Below are positions 10,801-22,105 of a stretch of DNA of 64,000 nucleotides, piece by piece. Both the position numbers and the translations under genes were made by a program. Below the pieces are notes generated by a model. It did no database searches, had not been told where the DNA came from, and saw nothing but the letters and a program-made list of their open reading frames with translations. Numbering within the stretch: position 1 is the stretch's first letter; each line of letters opens with the position of its first letter. This DNA is from Roridomyces roridus (taxonomy: Eukaryota > Basidiomycota > Agaricomycetes > Agaricales > Mycenaceae): NCBI GenBank assembly GCA_029378245.1, contig JARKIF010000145.1, positions 1 to 64,000 of the forward strand. Direction: 5' to 3'.

Positions 10801-13394
10801 AGGATCGGAATCGGCTGCCAACCTTCCGCTCATCGTTCTCGCAGACGGAAGTCTCACTTTCGCGAATTTGAACGGACCGACCAGATATCTGCAGCGGCGA
10901 GCTCCCGGATTTGTTCAATTTGAAGCATTTCCTTCATCCCAAGTTCAGCGAAAGGACGCAGAAATTATTGGTCCAGAGTCCAGACTTGAACATCAAGTAT
11001 TTCGACTCCGATGGCGCACTTGCGCTGATCCGCGATCGAGTACCTCCGCAGTCGCGATGTGTTCATTCCGCGGAACTGCAGCAGTGGATCGCCAGCTTCT
11101 GGGAGACCTACCATAGCCTCCCTGGACTTCCCTCGTTGGCATCGTTGGATTCACTTCCATTGATCCCGATTGTCGGCGGAGAGCATGTATCGCTGGAATA
11201 CTGCCTGGCCCACGACGAGGTGATGACCGAAACAGTCCAACACCCGACACTTGTTTCCGCCATGCAGAAGATGGAACTGGTATTTTGTCAGGTTCCGGTG
11301 CCGTTGCGCGACGAATTGCACAAACCGTTCAACATCCAGGCGTATCTGAAGGTGATCCGTTCCAAAACGTCGCCTTTTGCGTCGTTGTCACCGGAGGAGA
11401 GTCAAGCGGTACGGCAATGGGTTCGGGAGGGAATCCATGAGTGCAGGGATACCGAATGTCGGAAGGTTGTGAAAGACCTCCCCCTATGGGATGCCCGACG
11501 CAACGGTTGGAATGTTGTGGTGTCGGCCCAAGAGCTGGAAATGCTGCCGAGCGGGTTGAACATCGAAACATTCATTCCTTATGTGCGTTCCCACGTTGCA
11601 TTGGCCAACCACTCCGACCAGCTCGAAACGGTGCTTTCTTGGCCGCCGAAAAAAGCCCGCATCACTTCCGACTCGGAGCGGCTCGCGGAATTGCTCAACT
11701 TCCCCGATGCTCTTCAACCCTCCGACATTGACAATTATTCTCATCTTCTACACGTCTTCTTGAGCCTCAGAGGCACAGGAAAAATACCAGTTCCGGACGG
11801 CGACCTGACATTGCGTAGTGTCAACGAACTGTACGATCGCTCGGTGGAATTGTTTTCTTTGGCCTTGCAGAGTCGCCAAGAAACCACGTTTTTGCACCCC
11901 GACTTCCGCTACCTAGAGGAAGACCTGCGTTCCAAAGGTCTGCACTACGACGTCGACTGGAACGCGTTTCTTCTGTGCGCGAGGACCGTCCATCAGGATT
12001 CTACAATTCGGCGACTCCCTGAAGACGAAATCATGCCGAGGGCCCAGGCCGTTTTCGACTTTTACAATTCCGGACTACCCAATCTCATCATGGGGCAAGC
12101 TCCGAAATGGAGGGAGCTCAACGGGTTGAATTTTATTCCCCGTGATTTACGCCGGAGTACGTCGTCGACATACGATGTTGAATCATATTGTGCAAGTCTC
12201 CCTCAAATTGTCACGCCAGGCCAGATCCTGCAAAGCAAATTCGAGGCAGTGGCCTGGTCGCAACGCGCCTTGTTCAGAGACACACCTACCGCCAATCTGC
12301 TAGCTCTGAACTCGACCCTCGGAGTCCCAACTGTGGCCGAAGTGGCAAGTTATCACGATTGATCGCTGGTTCGGATATTGACGCTCCTTTACAGGTCGAA
12401 CATCTCAAGGTTTTGGCTCTTAAAGTCGCACCCGAACATCCCAGGAATCGGTCTTTGCTGCACCAGCTACGCTCTACATACGACTGGCTGCAAAACAACA
12501 AAGAAGCGGCCAAGGTGTACCTCCGAGTTTCAGACGCACTGTTCTTGAATGTCGATGACCCAGAAAGCGACCCTTGGGAATGGCGCCCCGCAGGACAACT
12601 GCTGTTCAACGCGCAGTGGGATTATCCTGAGACTGGCTGCTTCAAAGCCCGCGGGTTCTTGCAGCCGTACCGCAGCCTTCTACTGGCAGCAGGCGCAAAA
12701 GAGATATCCGACGTCGCTTTCGAGCGTAAAGAACGGGTGGACCCTGATAAGTTACGCACGGCGTTCAACGCCATGCGCAGCCAAGGCCAATTCACTGATG
12801 TGCTGCTCATGCCCGTTCGTGTCTCGGAAGGCGAAAAGATCGATGAATCAGAGCTTTGGGCTCATTCGGCCTTCCTGGTGGCAGCCATTCCCCATGTACG
12901 AGAGGCGCGTGATGGTTGGAAGGAGGGCACATCGGCCCAACATCCCTTTCCTGGGAGTTATTTCGGAGCGCGTGCGGTTCTTGGTGAGCAATTTCATAAT
13001 CAAGACTTGGAAGTCCAGATACTGACTGTGGGCCAAAGACTTTATCTACACAGGTAAAATCCACCAAGAGCCGAACGAGGGGGACGATGGACATATGACG
13101 TTCCTGTGTGATTTGCGCGAGCTGCTCGAAGTTGCCGATGAGTGGGATATGGCGGACCTCAAGGATGAGATAGGTGGGCTTGTCGAATTTTGGAAGCTGC
13201 TGTTGCCAGATACGTATCGGGAGAGTGAGTTTCTACCATTCCGAAACCGATGGCTGAGCTGATTGTTTCCAGTCCTCGCAGACGCCGAGAAATACCGAGC
13301 CACGTCGCTCGAGAAGTACTGCAGAGAGTGGGCGAGCAAGAACCTGGATTTGTTGACGATGGAAGTTGAAGAAGATGCCGAGGACGAGGTGTAG
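4804..13394 (+). CDS. Sacsin-like HSP90-ATPase protein with C-terminal BTB domain
   Basis: Proposed exons: 4804-5102, 5154-5196, 5246-6060, 6111-6540, 6589-8579, 8627-9299, 9353-9471, 9520-9592, 9642-9815, 9866-12341, 12395-12983, 13039-13224, 13273-13394. The product is about 2,650 residues. The first HSP90-type ATPase (GHKL) module has the N-box RELLQNSDDA (about residue 32), the SSKTT/KFGIGARACYH segment and TDNPHFLSGDKL, all typical of sacsin repeat regions. A second, more diverged module begins near residue 1310 (NEFLANAVDAKA, then RYGLGALSLFHFTD). The last ~160 residues form a BTB/POZ-like domain (QFTDVLLMPV, then DFIYTGKI and the 3-box-like end). Family knowledge links sacsin to chaperone activity, and BTB to dimerisation or Cullin-3 adaptor roles; the fungal function is inferred. 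Exon 10 holds one frame disruption near 10850-10915, either a very short 34-nt intron (10851-10884) or a +1 indel. Confidence 0.85.
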
Positions 13395-13705
13395 TGTAGC
13401 ATGTATCAGTTGTGAAAACATGGTCAGGGTCCAAGCCGGTTTGATGAGCAACACTGCATCATGATCATCCTCCTTCTCGTAGCAAACTGGAATTTCATTG
13501 GCCGAATAACCATGGAGCCCCAGGGCGCTTTGTGGCAAATCAGAAAGAGCTACATGCGGTCTATGTATGAGGATTAGATACAGTCGTATAGGTATTATGG
13601 GCGCGGCCCTCCAGTTTTTAATAAGAAAGCATATGTGGTGAAAGAAACCGACCAGTCAGTCATTCATCCGAGTCTCCCCAACTCAAGCATATTTCATTGA
13701 GGGGT
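13395..13705. other. Convergent 3' spacer
   Basis: About 310 bp between the stop codons of two convergent genes. No further feature was seen. Confidence 0.5.
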
Positions 13706-14506
13706 TCAAAGGTGGGGCTTGGAGCAGGCACCGGAATGGTCTAATGAAGGGTGAGATCGGCATTGTATCAAAGGAGGCGTAATAGGACGTACAGGGGGAC
13801 TGTCGGGTACTGAAACGCCTTGGGTGCCCGGAGGACGCGTGTTTGGTCGTTCGGTAGACGATTGGGAGCCGTAGGCGCGATGTCTCGGTCGTCCGACGCG
13901 CTGCGGTAGAGTGGCGTTGACGAGGCGAACATTTAGGACGGGTTCTGGTGGGAGTGCTTCTAGCGGATTCCGAGGACGAGAGATGGAGCGCGACGAGCCC
14001 GAGGGATTACTCCCCGAGTCTAAAGGCGAGGGAGGGGCTCGGAGCTGCACCGTCAAAGGCTCCAATGCCGAGAACGCGACAGCGGCGTGGTCGCGGTGTG
14101 CATTGGACAGAGAAACGGAGCGAGAGAGAGAAGGGTTAGGCGTTATGACGCGGTTGTGCAGATTGAAAGGGATTTGTGAATTAACATTGACCATTTTTCT
14201 GCGGAAAAAATCAAAAAGAAGACGGGGGTAGAAAGTGTGGGTGACTCACCGCTCCTTGGCGCGCACAATAGTCAGTAGTCGTTCCTGCATTCTTTCATTG
14301 TCCGTGTAGCCAGCATGGACGATCGTGCTGTAAAACAAATGAGCTCGCTTGCACAAGACAGGTGTGCACAAGACAGGTGGAATGCAAACGCACGGATTTT
14401 GCTCAATGTCGGACGGTATGAGGTGCGTGGTCTCGTTGACATCCTCTGCCAGACGCACTGGGCGACGTTGGCCGCAACAGCAGAAGAGAGTAAAGAGAGA
14501 GGACAT
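13706..14506 (-). CDS. LAMTOR1/Ego1-like lysosome-membrane adaptor candidate
   Basis: Proposed exons on the minus strand are 14506-14394, 14327-14250 and 14198-13706, giving 227 residues. The N-terminus MSSLFTLFCCCGQ carries a cysteine cluster suitable for S-acylation, followed by an acidic/hydrophobic ETTHLIPSD stretch. The segment ERMQERLLTIVRAKERKMVNVNS resembles the conserved part of LAMTOR1/Meh1-Ego1 proteins, which anchor the Ragulator/EGO complex of TORC1 signalling to the vacuole. It lacks Gly at position 2, so N-myristoylation is not predicted. The C-terminal two thirds are Pro/Ser/Arg-rich and probably disordered. Its start codon is only 73 bp from that of IPK1 on the other strand. 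The family call is by pattern only; otherwise it is a conserved fungal protein of unknown function. Confidence 0.6.
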
Positions 14507-14579
14507 GCGGCATCATGGTGCCCTGGCAGTGCTAAAATGTTGGTTTGATTGGCAGCAATGACCGTTTCTAACACGACCA
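14507..14579. promoter_or_regulatory. 73-bp divergent promoter region
   Basis: Only 73 bp separate the start codons of the LAMTOR1-like gene (minus) and IPK1 (plus), so both promoters and 5' leaders must overlap each other or the neighbouring coding sequence. No TATA box was recognised. Confidence 0.6.
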
Positions 14580-15779
14580 ATGCTCACCGATACTCTTCCG
14601 ACCAACTGGTCCTACGTCTCAGAGGGTGGCGAATCCATCGTCTTCTCCTACAAGGGCCCCGATAACCCACTATACACTGGCACTGTTCTTCGTCTCAGGA
14701 AATGCTCCTTGACCAACCGGAATCCGCCGAATGCCGAGGCAGTCGTTTTCCACGAAGAAATTATGGCACGCCTGATTGACCCAACTTTTCTTCCAAAAAT
14801 ACAGCATGTTCACGTCGGGCAAGGCGCTGAGCTGTGGCTGAACGCATTAGCTGCTCTCTGTGAGCCGCAACGCCCCTTGGAACGTAAACGAACCGACCGC
14901 ATCGACTCGAGATGTCAGAATGCTGCGCTTGCGACGGACCTGGTGGGTTGTGAAGCACTGACCATCGAAATCAAGGTGCGTCTTTCCCTTCAACCCGCTC
15001 TTTTACTCATTTTATGCAGCCAAAGTGGGGCTTCTTGCCCTCTCCGACCCATCTTTCGGAGGCTACCCAGCCCATAAAGACTCGTACCTGTCGATTTTGC
15101 ATGCATTCACATCTCAAGGCGCAGCCTTCGTCCTTCTGCCCCCTCGACCTATACTCCGGGGAAGAATGTCGCATCAAGAAGGCTTTGGAGGGCTTGTGGG
15201 AGGTGTGGCTGGACAGCGACGGCGCTATAAACAACTTTAGAGTTTTCGTGCATGGAAAGAGGATTAGCAGCGAAGAGGTATGTTTTTTTCATCTCGAACA
15301 GGTTCTCTTCTAAGTATCCACAGAGTTCCTCCATTTCCAAAGAAGCTACGATATCCGCGTTACTCGGGATCCTCACAACCAGCCCCGTTCTCCGTACCCT
15401 TTCTCGGCTCCAGCGCACCCTCGACGCGCTCGATATCGAGGGCCTTGCTACTCTTTGGAATGCCGCCGACGTCGGTGGCAATCCCACAGTCTCAGAATGG
15501 CACGAATTCATCACGTCCTACCTCTCATCTCCCAATGCGCCTCCGCCCGCTACACCTGAACACCTACGCTACCACGTACTCGCGTACCTCCTCTCCGCGA
15601 CGTTCAAAGACTGCTCGATCATCGTAGGCATCGCCAGCCGCACTGTGACAGTCATCGACCTGGCGCTAAAGAGTATCGACCGGCTGAGCAAGTGGGAGCA
15701 GCTCGACCGGGAGATTCTCAGCGCATATGCAGCGGTGCCGGTACAGGATAGAAAGATCTGCGTTGACGCGGCGATATAA
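14580..15779 (+). CDS. IPK1: Inositol-pentakisphosphate 2-kinase
   Basis: Exons 14580-14975, 15020-15277 and 15324-15779 give 369 residues. Family landmarks appear in order: EGGESIVFSY (about 15-24, the nucleotide-binding loop region), EIKPKWGFLP (about 130-139), the Cys/His motif CRFCMHSH (about 155-162) and CPLDLYSG shortly after. The enzyme phosphorylates inositol pentakisphosphate at the 2-position to make phytate (IP6), the final step of that pathway. The length fits fungal Ipk1 proteins. The start is the first ATG of the frame and lies just before the conserved N-lobe. Confidence 0.93.
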
Positions 15780-15790
15780 AAACATCTAAT

Positions 15791-17278
15791 TCAATTCACG
15801 ACTACACTACCAGACGGCCTTTCGTTTGCTCTTTGATTCACCGTGTGTAGGAGATCCTGGAGCATGGCTTCGTTGTCACCGTCGCTCCAGTGGTAATTTC
15901 CCGCAAACCCGTCAAATCCCGTGTTTCCAGCGGTGGGTGTGGTGCAATCCTCCTCTTCCTCCTCATCGGGTGGGAAAATGGCGTCAGTTTCCTCGTCGAT
16001 TTCCCCCTCGGCGTCCACGTCCGGATCCTCCTCATCTGGCGGGAAGATGGAATCATCAATCTCAGCCGTCTGTGCTGCTCCTCCTGCGTCCACATTCCCA
16101 GTCTCTACACCGAGATTCTCGGGGCCCGGGAACGCGTCGTCCCCACCAGGTCCATTATCGGTATCCCACTTGCTCTGCTCCACTTGTATGAATTCGAAAC
16201 TTTCAAATTGAAAGTCGACAGCATCGTTTGCTGGCCAGTTGGGTAGTTCTTGTGCGTTTACATGAACGACGGGTGGTGGCGGGGCTACTGCGTGCATATG
16301 CAAGTCCACTCGTTGTGCAGACCCAGACGTAGTGGATCGCATCCTCTCCGGTCTACCGTCTCCGACGATGTAGTTTGACCAGCGGATTGGTGGGGCAGGC
16401 CTAATCCCCGGTGTAGGCGTTTGCAAGTCATTGCGCCTACTCGCTGATTTGGTGTTAGTAACGGGAAGTCCTCGGGCGTCTCGCGTGAGGGCCGTTGCCA
16501 GAGCCTGACACACCGGCAAGCCTTGGAGTTGCTCGCGCCACACTTTGCTGTACGTTGGGTTGTTGGCGTCCATTCCCCGCTGCCGTTGAGGAGGACGGTG
16601 TGAGCGCCGTGGAGTTGTATCGAGGCCTCCAGACGAGGAGCAAGATTGGGCTCGTGGAGGTAGTTGGTTGGGTGTTGCGGGGGCTGGTTGCAGGAAACTG
16701 GTCGATTGGGAAACTTGGATGGGGTTCTGGGGTTGGGGTTGTTGGTGCGAGAGTGGCTGAGGCTGAGGTGTGCTCATGGAGGGCGCCTGGGCGTGGCCCT
16801 GCTTAGAGCGCGCCGGGGCTGCAGCTACTTGTCTGCTGCGGATGGTCACCGGCTTTCCATGGCTATTGAACAAGCCCCAGTTCATCTCGAGATTCTCGAA
16901 CAGACTCGTGCGCAAGTCTTCGAACGTTTCAGGGACACGGAGGCTCCGCTCCTTGGCCAAGGCAACGCAAGCCTCTGTCCCGTAGTGTTCGTTGCGCGTT
17001 TGGAATCCGGGGAATCTTGTCACGGTGAGTTGTTGTGCCACTTTCGTGGATTTGGATAGAGTTTCTTACCTTTCGAAGCATGTAGGACAGTACGCGTACG
17101 ACAATTTGCGTTTTGCGGCTGGCTCTGGATCGTCGACCTCCGCCTCGGGTTGTCGTTTCCGTTTACCCTTGCGGTCATTGCTGTTGTTGGGGAGAGTGGC
17201 GGCTCCCGCTGCTTGTTGTACGGGAAGGGCGGGCTGGGTATAGGAGGGACCTTGTCCTGAAGATCCCGGTTGCGACAT
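15791..17278 (-). CDS. Disordered, probably nuclear protein of unknown function
   Basis: Exons (minus) 17278-17070 and 17015-15791 give 477 residues. A bipartite basic cluster (KGKRKR and AAKRKL, about residues 30-55) suggests nuclear import. It is followed by a compact Cys/His segment, CPTCFERFPGFQTRNEHYG, in which CxxC and a downstream His and Cys could bind zinc. The rest is rich in Pro, Gln and Ser. The C-terminal third is acidic and carries two copies of an IFPPDEE motif plus a short FQFESFEF segment. No enzyme family is recognised; a chromatin- or transcription-related role is only a guess. Its stop codon is 12 bp from that of IPK1 (convergent). Confidence 0.7.
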
Positions 17279-17823
17279 TGAGGAACAAATTGAGTAGGTG
17301 GATTGGATGATAGAGGTGAAAGAGGACCAAGAAAGAAAGAAGAGCGAGTTTTGATGATGCCAAACGCCCAAGCGCCCACTGCCCGTTGCTCGGACCCTTC
17401 GGCGGTCATTTCTTGTCCGGCGTACACACGGGCGGGACCATGTATTTTATTGTTTCTGAAAACAGGAACAAAAAAACACTTTATTATTCACATTCGATAA
17501 TGGCAACGGAGAGTAATTGTTCTTTACCGGGACTGGCGCGTCGAAGCAGGTCGAAGGTCGAGGAAACCACCTGCCGAAAAATTGAGCTCCGCGTTCGACT
17601 CCGCTGATGTTGATCGCACCTCTTTCTCTCAGAACCATCAACTGCACACTTGCGCTCAGCTCTTTGAAGACCAACCCTGAAATGGACCGGTTTCGGCAAA
17701 CCCACATACCGCAGGCCCAAGCGCAATCAAAATGGGCCTACGCTTTGGCCTTGGAGGACAATGGTCCCAAGCGCATCAACGCTATATAGGCGACGGGCCA
17801 TTCCAGCTCTAATCCACACTCCC
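17279..17823. promoter_or_regulatory. Divergent intergenic region
   Basis: 545 bp between the disordered-protein gene (minus) and the kinase gene (plus). It must contain both promoters. No recognisable element stood out. Confidence 0.4.
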
Positions 17824-19173
17824 ATGGCGCCCATCCGCACGATTCCCTCCATCCGCTTGCCCGACTCCAAGATTCCTGCACATGTGCGACCGCCGATTGG
17901 ATACAACCATAAAAGAGTCGTGGATGGTATTCAATTTGGTGCCAGATTCAAAGCCAACTTCAAACACGACAAGCGTCCAGTGAGTTCATCTATGCACCTG
18001 GATGTGCGTATTTAAACGGATTTTAGCGTAAACGCGTAAACGGTCTGCGTCCGGAGGACCCCAGAGGCCCTCCTCCGAAGCTCAGTGATCTCGAACTGGT
18101 GAAGATGCTTGGTGCGTTATTCCACTTGAAACAACAGGAGAACGTCTAACGTTTCTTGCAGGCAAAGGCGGGAACGGACAAGTCATCCTCGTTCGGACCA
18201 AGGCATCCACAGTCTTTGCCCTCAAATCGGTCAGAAAGAAACAGCTCCGCACCTTTGACATGGACCCCAACCCTTCCGAACGCGACAACGAGCGGTCCAT
18301 CCTAGTGCACATGGAATGGAACCCGTTCGTCACCGGCGTGTTGCAAGCGTTCCACGACGACCGGAACGTCTACATGATGCTCGAGTACAGCCCGTGCGGG
18401 TCGCTGGACGAATTCATCGGCCGCCCGTTCGCCACCGCCCACGCTTTATTCTACTTTGCCAACATCGTCTGTGGGCTCGAATTTCTGGAAAAGTTGGACA
18501 TCATCCACCGCGACCTCAAGCCCGGCAACATCCTCGTCGGCCCAGACGGGTACCTCCAGCTCTGTGATTTCGGAACGGCGGAATTCACACCTGCTCCTGG
18601 GGATGGGACCACCGCCGAGGACTGGATCAACCAGGGCACCGCGCCATACCAGTCTCCAGAGTGTTTCGGTCTCAAGCGTCAGCCCTCAAACATGCGTTTG
18701 GGCGCTGCGATCGACTGGTGGGCTGCAGGCGTCACCTTGTTCGAGATGTTGACGGGCAAACTACCGTTTCCACTTCCCGCCGGCCACGTTTCTGGCGCGG
18801 CCATGGACAGTGAGGGATGCACGATGATTTGGGAGCAAATCATGGCTGGGCCTCCGAGATGGCCAGCCCGCGTGTCGCCTCCGCGGAATCTTGGGTCGCT
18901 GTTGATGGGATTGCTGACTATTGACGCGAACGAACGTCTGGGCGCCGGTGGTGCCATCGAGGTCAGGCGCCATCCGTGGCTGGCTGCTGTTGACTGGAAC
19001 AAGATGCGGCGGAAGCGTTACATCGTGAGTTCTGTTGCGTCTTTCTATTTCGCGGTACTAACTCCTCCGTCTGTCAGCCTCCACGCTTTGTAACGCCCAA
19101 GCAACCGGACTTTCTTCCTGCTCGGGGAGTGGAGCCAAAACATTTCCTTGGACTCCGCGTGGCGACGAGGTAG
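17824..19173 (+). CDS. Serine/threonine protein kinase
   Basis: Exons 17824-17979, 18027-18111, 18162-19024 and 19078-19173 give 399 residues. The kinase domain begins with the Gly loop GKGGNGQV (about 81-88) and has the ATP-binding Lys in FALKSV (about 103), catalytic HRDLKPGN (about 196) and the metal-binding DFG (about 215). A TAPYQSPE segment stands in place of the usual APE. The short tail ending FVTPKQPDFLPARG resembles an AGC-kinase C-terminal extension. All catalytic residues are present, so it should be active. The substrate and pathway are unknown. Confidence 0.88.
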
Positions 19174-19762
19174 ACTGCTATTGTACTAATGATCTTATTG
19201 TATACCTTGGAGTCCTTGTATTCAATGACAATGACACCCACACGCCGTCTCTTGACACGAGTCTTTTTGTTCTTTCGTCGTGCTGTAACCACCTGTCCAA
19301 GCAAGTCTTATTGTTCTTTTACTGCGCGCCTATCAAGAAGAGAATTGAAACGGGTATCCTTCCTGAAATGTACCGACGCCGCGCACAATCCGCGTGTCGA
19401 GTCCCCTTGAGGAAATCGTCAAGACTGAATGTAATCTTTATGCAATTTAATTTATACTGCTGGCTATCGTACGAAGTCGCTACTGCACATGAAGGTCGTC
19501 CTTGTGGAAGCAAGTATGTATACGGCTGGAAGAATTAAGCTCGTGATGGAATGGGTGTTTCTCGTAGCACGATGCATTGAGGGAGGGATTTGAGACGCGC
19601 TCAAAAACCAAAAAACGAAATGAAACGAAAATGTCGAAATACCGAAGGGAGTGTGGGTGGCCCGGAGGCGAGAGGCGGACGGAATGAATAATGATAATGC
19701 GAAGGATGTGATGGATGGATATGTACAGAGCGTCAAACGCTCGGGATGCTGGGAACAACACC
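19174..19762. other. Convergent 3' spacer
   Basis: About 590 bp between the kinase stop and the stop of the minus-strand BTB-like gene. No additional gene is supported. Confidence 0.45.
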
Positions 19763-20903
19763 CTAGATGCTGTGTGCCGAAGATGTGGAGAGTGGGCGCG
19801 CCGTACGAGTCCTGCCCCGTTTCGTCCCGTCGTCGGAAGCACTATCGTCTGCGGCTGAGGCAATCGCAGCCTGCAGATCGATCTTGGCAACGGGTGACAC
19901 CTCCTCGTCCTCCTCGTCGTCGGAATAGTATACAGTCTCGGCGTCATCGTCGTCATCGCCGTCATCGTCAGACACCTCCTCCTCGTCGGCGGTCTGCAGC
20001 CAATTCCCATACCACCGCCCGAGGAAGACCTTGATGTCCGAGGACAAGCCGAGGTATTCGACGTTTCGCGCGATGCCCTCCCACTCGATCGAGCCGTCGT
20101 TGAGGCTGTCCTCGATATACGACGTGCTTCCAAAGTACATCCAGTGCACGAGGAGGTGGATCGACGACGGGTCGGGAATGGGCAGGAAGAGGATCGGGTG
20201 GTCGGGTGAGCATGGCATTAGCCGTGGAAGGCGGTTGGCGGGGACGGTGAACTGCCCCGAGGGGCCGCTCTGCGTTGGCGCTTGTGAAAGGGAAGCGCTG
20301 CTGATGAGATCGAGCGAGGAGGCGCCGCTGAACAGGCCCCGAAGGAAGGTAGAGTGCGCGGACAAGTAGTCAACATGCAACTAGGATAAATAAATGAGAA
20401 GATGAACGAAAGGAGGGAATATGTGATGCACCTTCAACGATATTCGGGGCACATGATTCAGAGCAGGCTCTGTAACCCGACGACCCAGGCCCGGGTCACT
20501 CGACATGGAGAATGCGGGTGCATCGACAGGGAAAGTAGATCCAGCCTTGCCGCGTGGATAAGGTACTGGAATAACTGGAAGCTGGTGAGAGATGAACTGG
20601 AAAGATGAAAAAGGACATACCGAGGGTGCAGTCAGCTGTATCTGGCTTGTCCCAATATTGCGGCGCGAGATTATGAAGTTGATTGATAATGTAGTCGACG
20701 GGCACGCCAGCGAGCGAAGGAGGAGGAAAGGCTCTGGCGGCAAATAAAGAGGCGGTGTCGATGGGGTTGGAAGGTTTCAAAGGCGGGGACAATGAGGCGC
20801 CAGACCTGCAGCGGGGCATTTTGGGCTGGGAAGATTGAAGAGCGTCCGGAAGCGCGTGGTTTTTAAGTTGGGTGTCGAGCTTGATGTTATTGTCTAGCGC
20901 CAT
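19763..20903 (-). CDS. BTB-like protein with acidic C-terminus
   Basis: Exons (minus) 20903-20621, 20565-20432 and 20380-19763 give 344 residues. The central part reads PYPRGKAGSTFPVDAPAFSM, then HVDYLSAHSTFLRGLFSG, and after a low-complexity gap HPILFLPIPDPSSIHLLVHW and an IKVFLGRWYGNWL helix. This order (a retained 'SAHS..LRGLF' strand-helix, then a 'hhhHWMYFGS' helix) suggests a BTB/POZ-type fold. The C-terminus has long Asp/Glu runs and a basic KRGRTRTAR end. The function is unknown; a conserved basidiomycete family is likely. Confidence 0.75.
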
Positions 20904-21714
20904 GGTACGTCGGGAAGCCTGAAAAGGAAGGTGAGAGCCGAGAGAAGGGCGACGAAGGCGATACAGCCTTATACGTCCACATCTTCAATTGTGTCCAATT
21001 TCAAATCTTGACGATCAACCTTGCTTATTGTCTTTTCGATCACAGACTTCAAACTATCCCCATATGCACTTTCCCCACCTTGAGGATACCTCCCGGCACA
21101 TCTGGGATGGACAGGACACATGCCAAGCTGAAGCTGGATGCGAGAGCGGTTGCTTCAAGACGTGCGAGCGAGGACACGGCGGCTGGCAGCAGTTTTGGAA
21201 ACGAAGCGGGCGGGCCCCGCACTTGGCAATCGAGAAAACAAGACAAGAATTCAGTAAATCAAAACAATTAGATCGAGGTTCACCGTTTTTCACCGACAAA
21301 AGAAACAATTGAGGCAAAGGCGGAATCAAAAATGCAAAGACGCAGTACGAGTCATGACGTCGAAGCTACATTCTCGCTTGATTCCTTACGTTGCATTGCA
21401 TCGGGGCTCTGGAAAGATGAGGACCTCCCGCGGGACTAGTTTACAGGAGCGGCTTGGCGGGATTCGGTCCCTGTGTAACATAAGGAAGAAAGGAGGGTAA
21501 CCGTCATCGGACCTCAGCCTTGTGAATTGTATGGGGCGTAAATTGCTGCCACTTGGGAGGGTTTCGGACACGCAATTAAACAATAAATTGTCGTATTATT
21601 GCAGCAGCAGCTGACGACGGCGCAAATGTATGGAGGAGTAAGTTTGGGAGTGGTTGTGAGCAAGTCGTGTCGGCCATCAAAGTTTGATCTCCCGAACTCT
21701 TCTCTTTCCATGCC
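20904..21714. promoter_or_regulatory. Divergent intergenic region
   Basis: 811 bp between the BTB-like gene (minus) and DAD3 (plus). No gene or RNA is supported. Confidence 0.4.
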
Positions 21715-22092
21715 ATGGACCGTGACGGTTCAGCCCCCGACATATTCGACGTAAACCCTTATGCAAATCAACCTGGTCTGTCACCCATAGAAAAAGAGGT
21801 GCTCTGGGAATACGCCAAACTCGCCGAGAATCTCAAGCTGGTATGCCGCCGGTCTTGCCATCACCAAACTTGCCCTGAGGAGCCGCCCAGCTCAAGCAAA
21901 AGTCACGAAATCTCACTGAGCAGCCCGATACCGCCCTTCAAACGCGTCTCCGTGCCGTGGAAAGCAAGATGGGGCTTGTATTCACATTGGTCCGTAATCG
22001 TGCTTCGCACAACATTCTTCCATTTTCACAAGTATTTGCTTCAGTTCAAGGCGTCTGTGTGGGGTGTAATAAACGAACAGAGCGTCGTGTAA
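21715..22092 (+). CDS. DAD3: DASH complex subunit DAD3
   Basis: Three exons (21715-21840, 21891-21989, 22045-22092) give 90 residues, the normal size for DAD3. The signature is NQPGLSPIEKEVLWEYAKLAENLK followed by an LRAVESKMGLVFTLFKASVWG C-terminus. In yeasts DAD3 is part of the ten-subunit DASH/Dam1 ring that couples kinetochores to spindle microtubules. The gene ends 13 bp before the stop codon of the convergent nucleotidyltransferase gene. Confidence 0.88.
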   Translation: MDRDGSAPDIFDVNPYANQPGLSPIEKEVLWEYAKLAENLKLVCRRSCHHQTCPEEPPSSSKSHEISLSSPIPPFKRVSVPWKARWGLYSHWSVIVLRTTFFHFHKYLLQFKASVWGVINEQSVV

Positions 22093-22105
22093 TGCCCAAC
22101 GACCA

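Noticed and set aside
19480..20133. 217-residue minus-strand ORF
   Set aside because: It overlaps the BTB-like protein exon in another frame and is Arg/Thr-rich low complexity.
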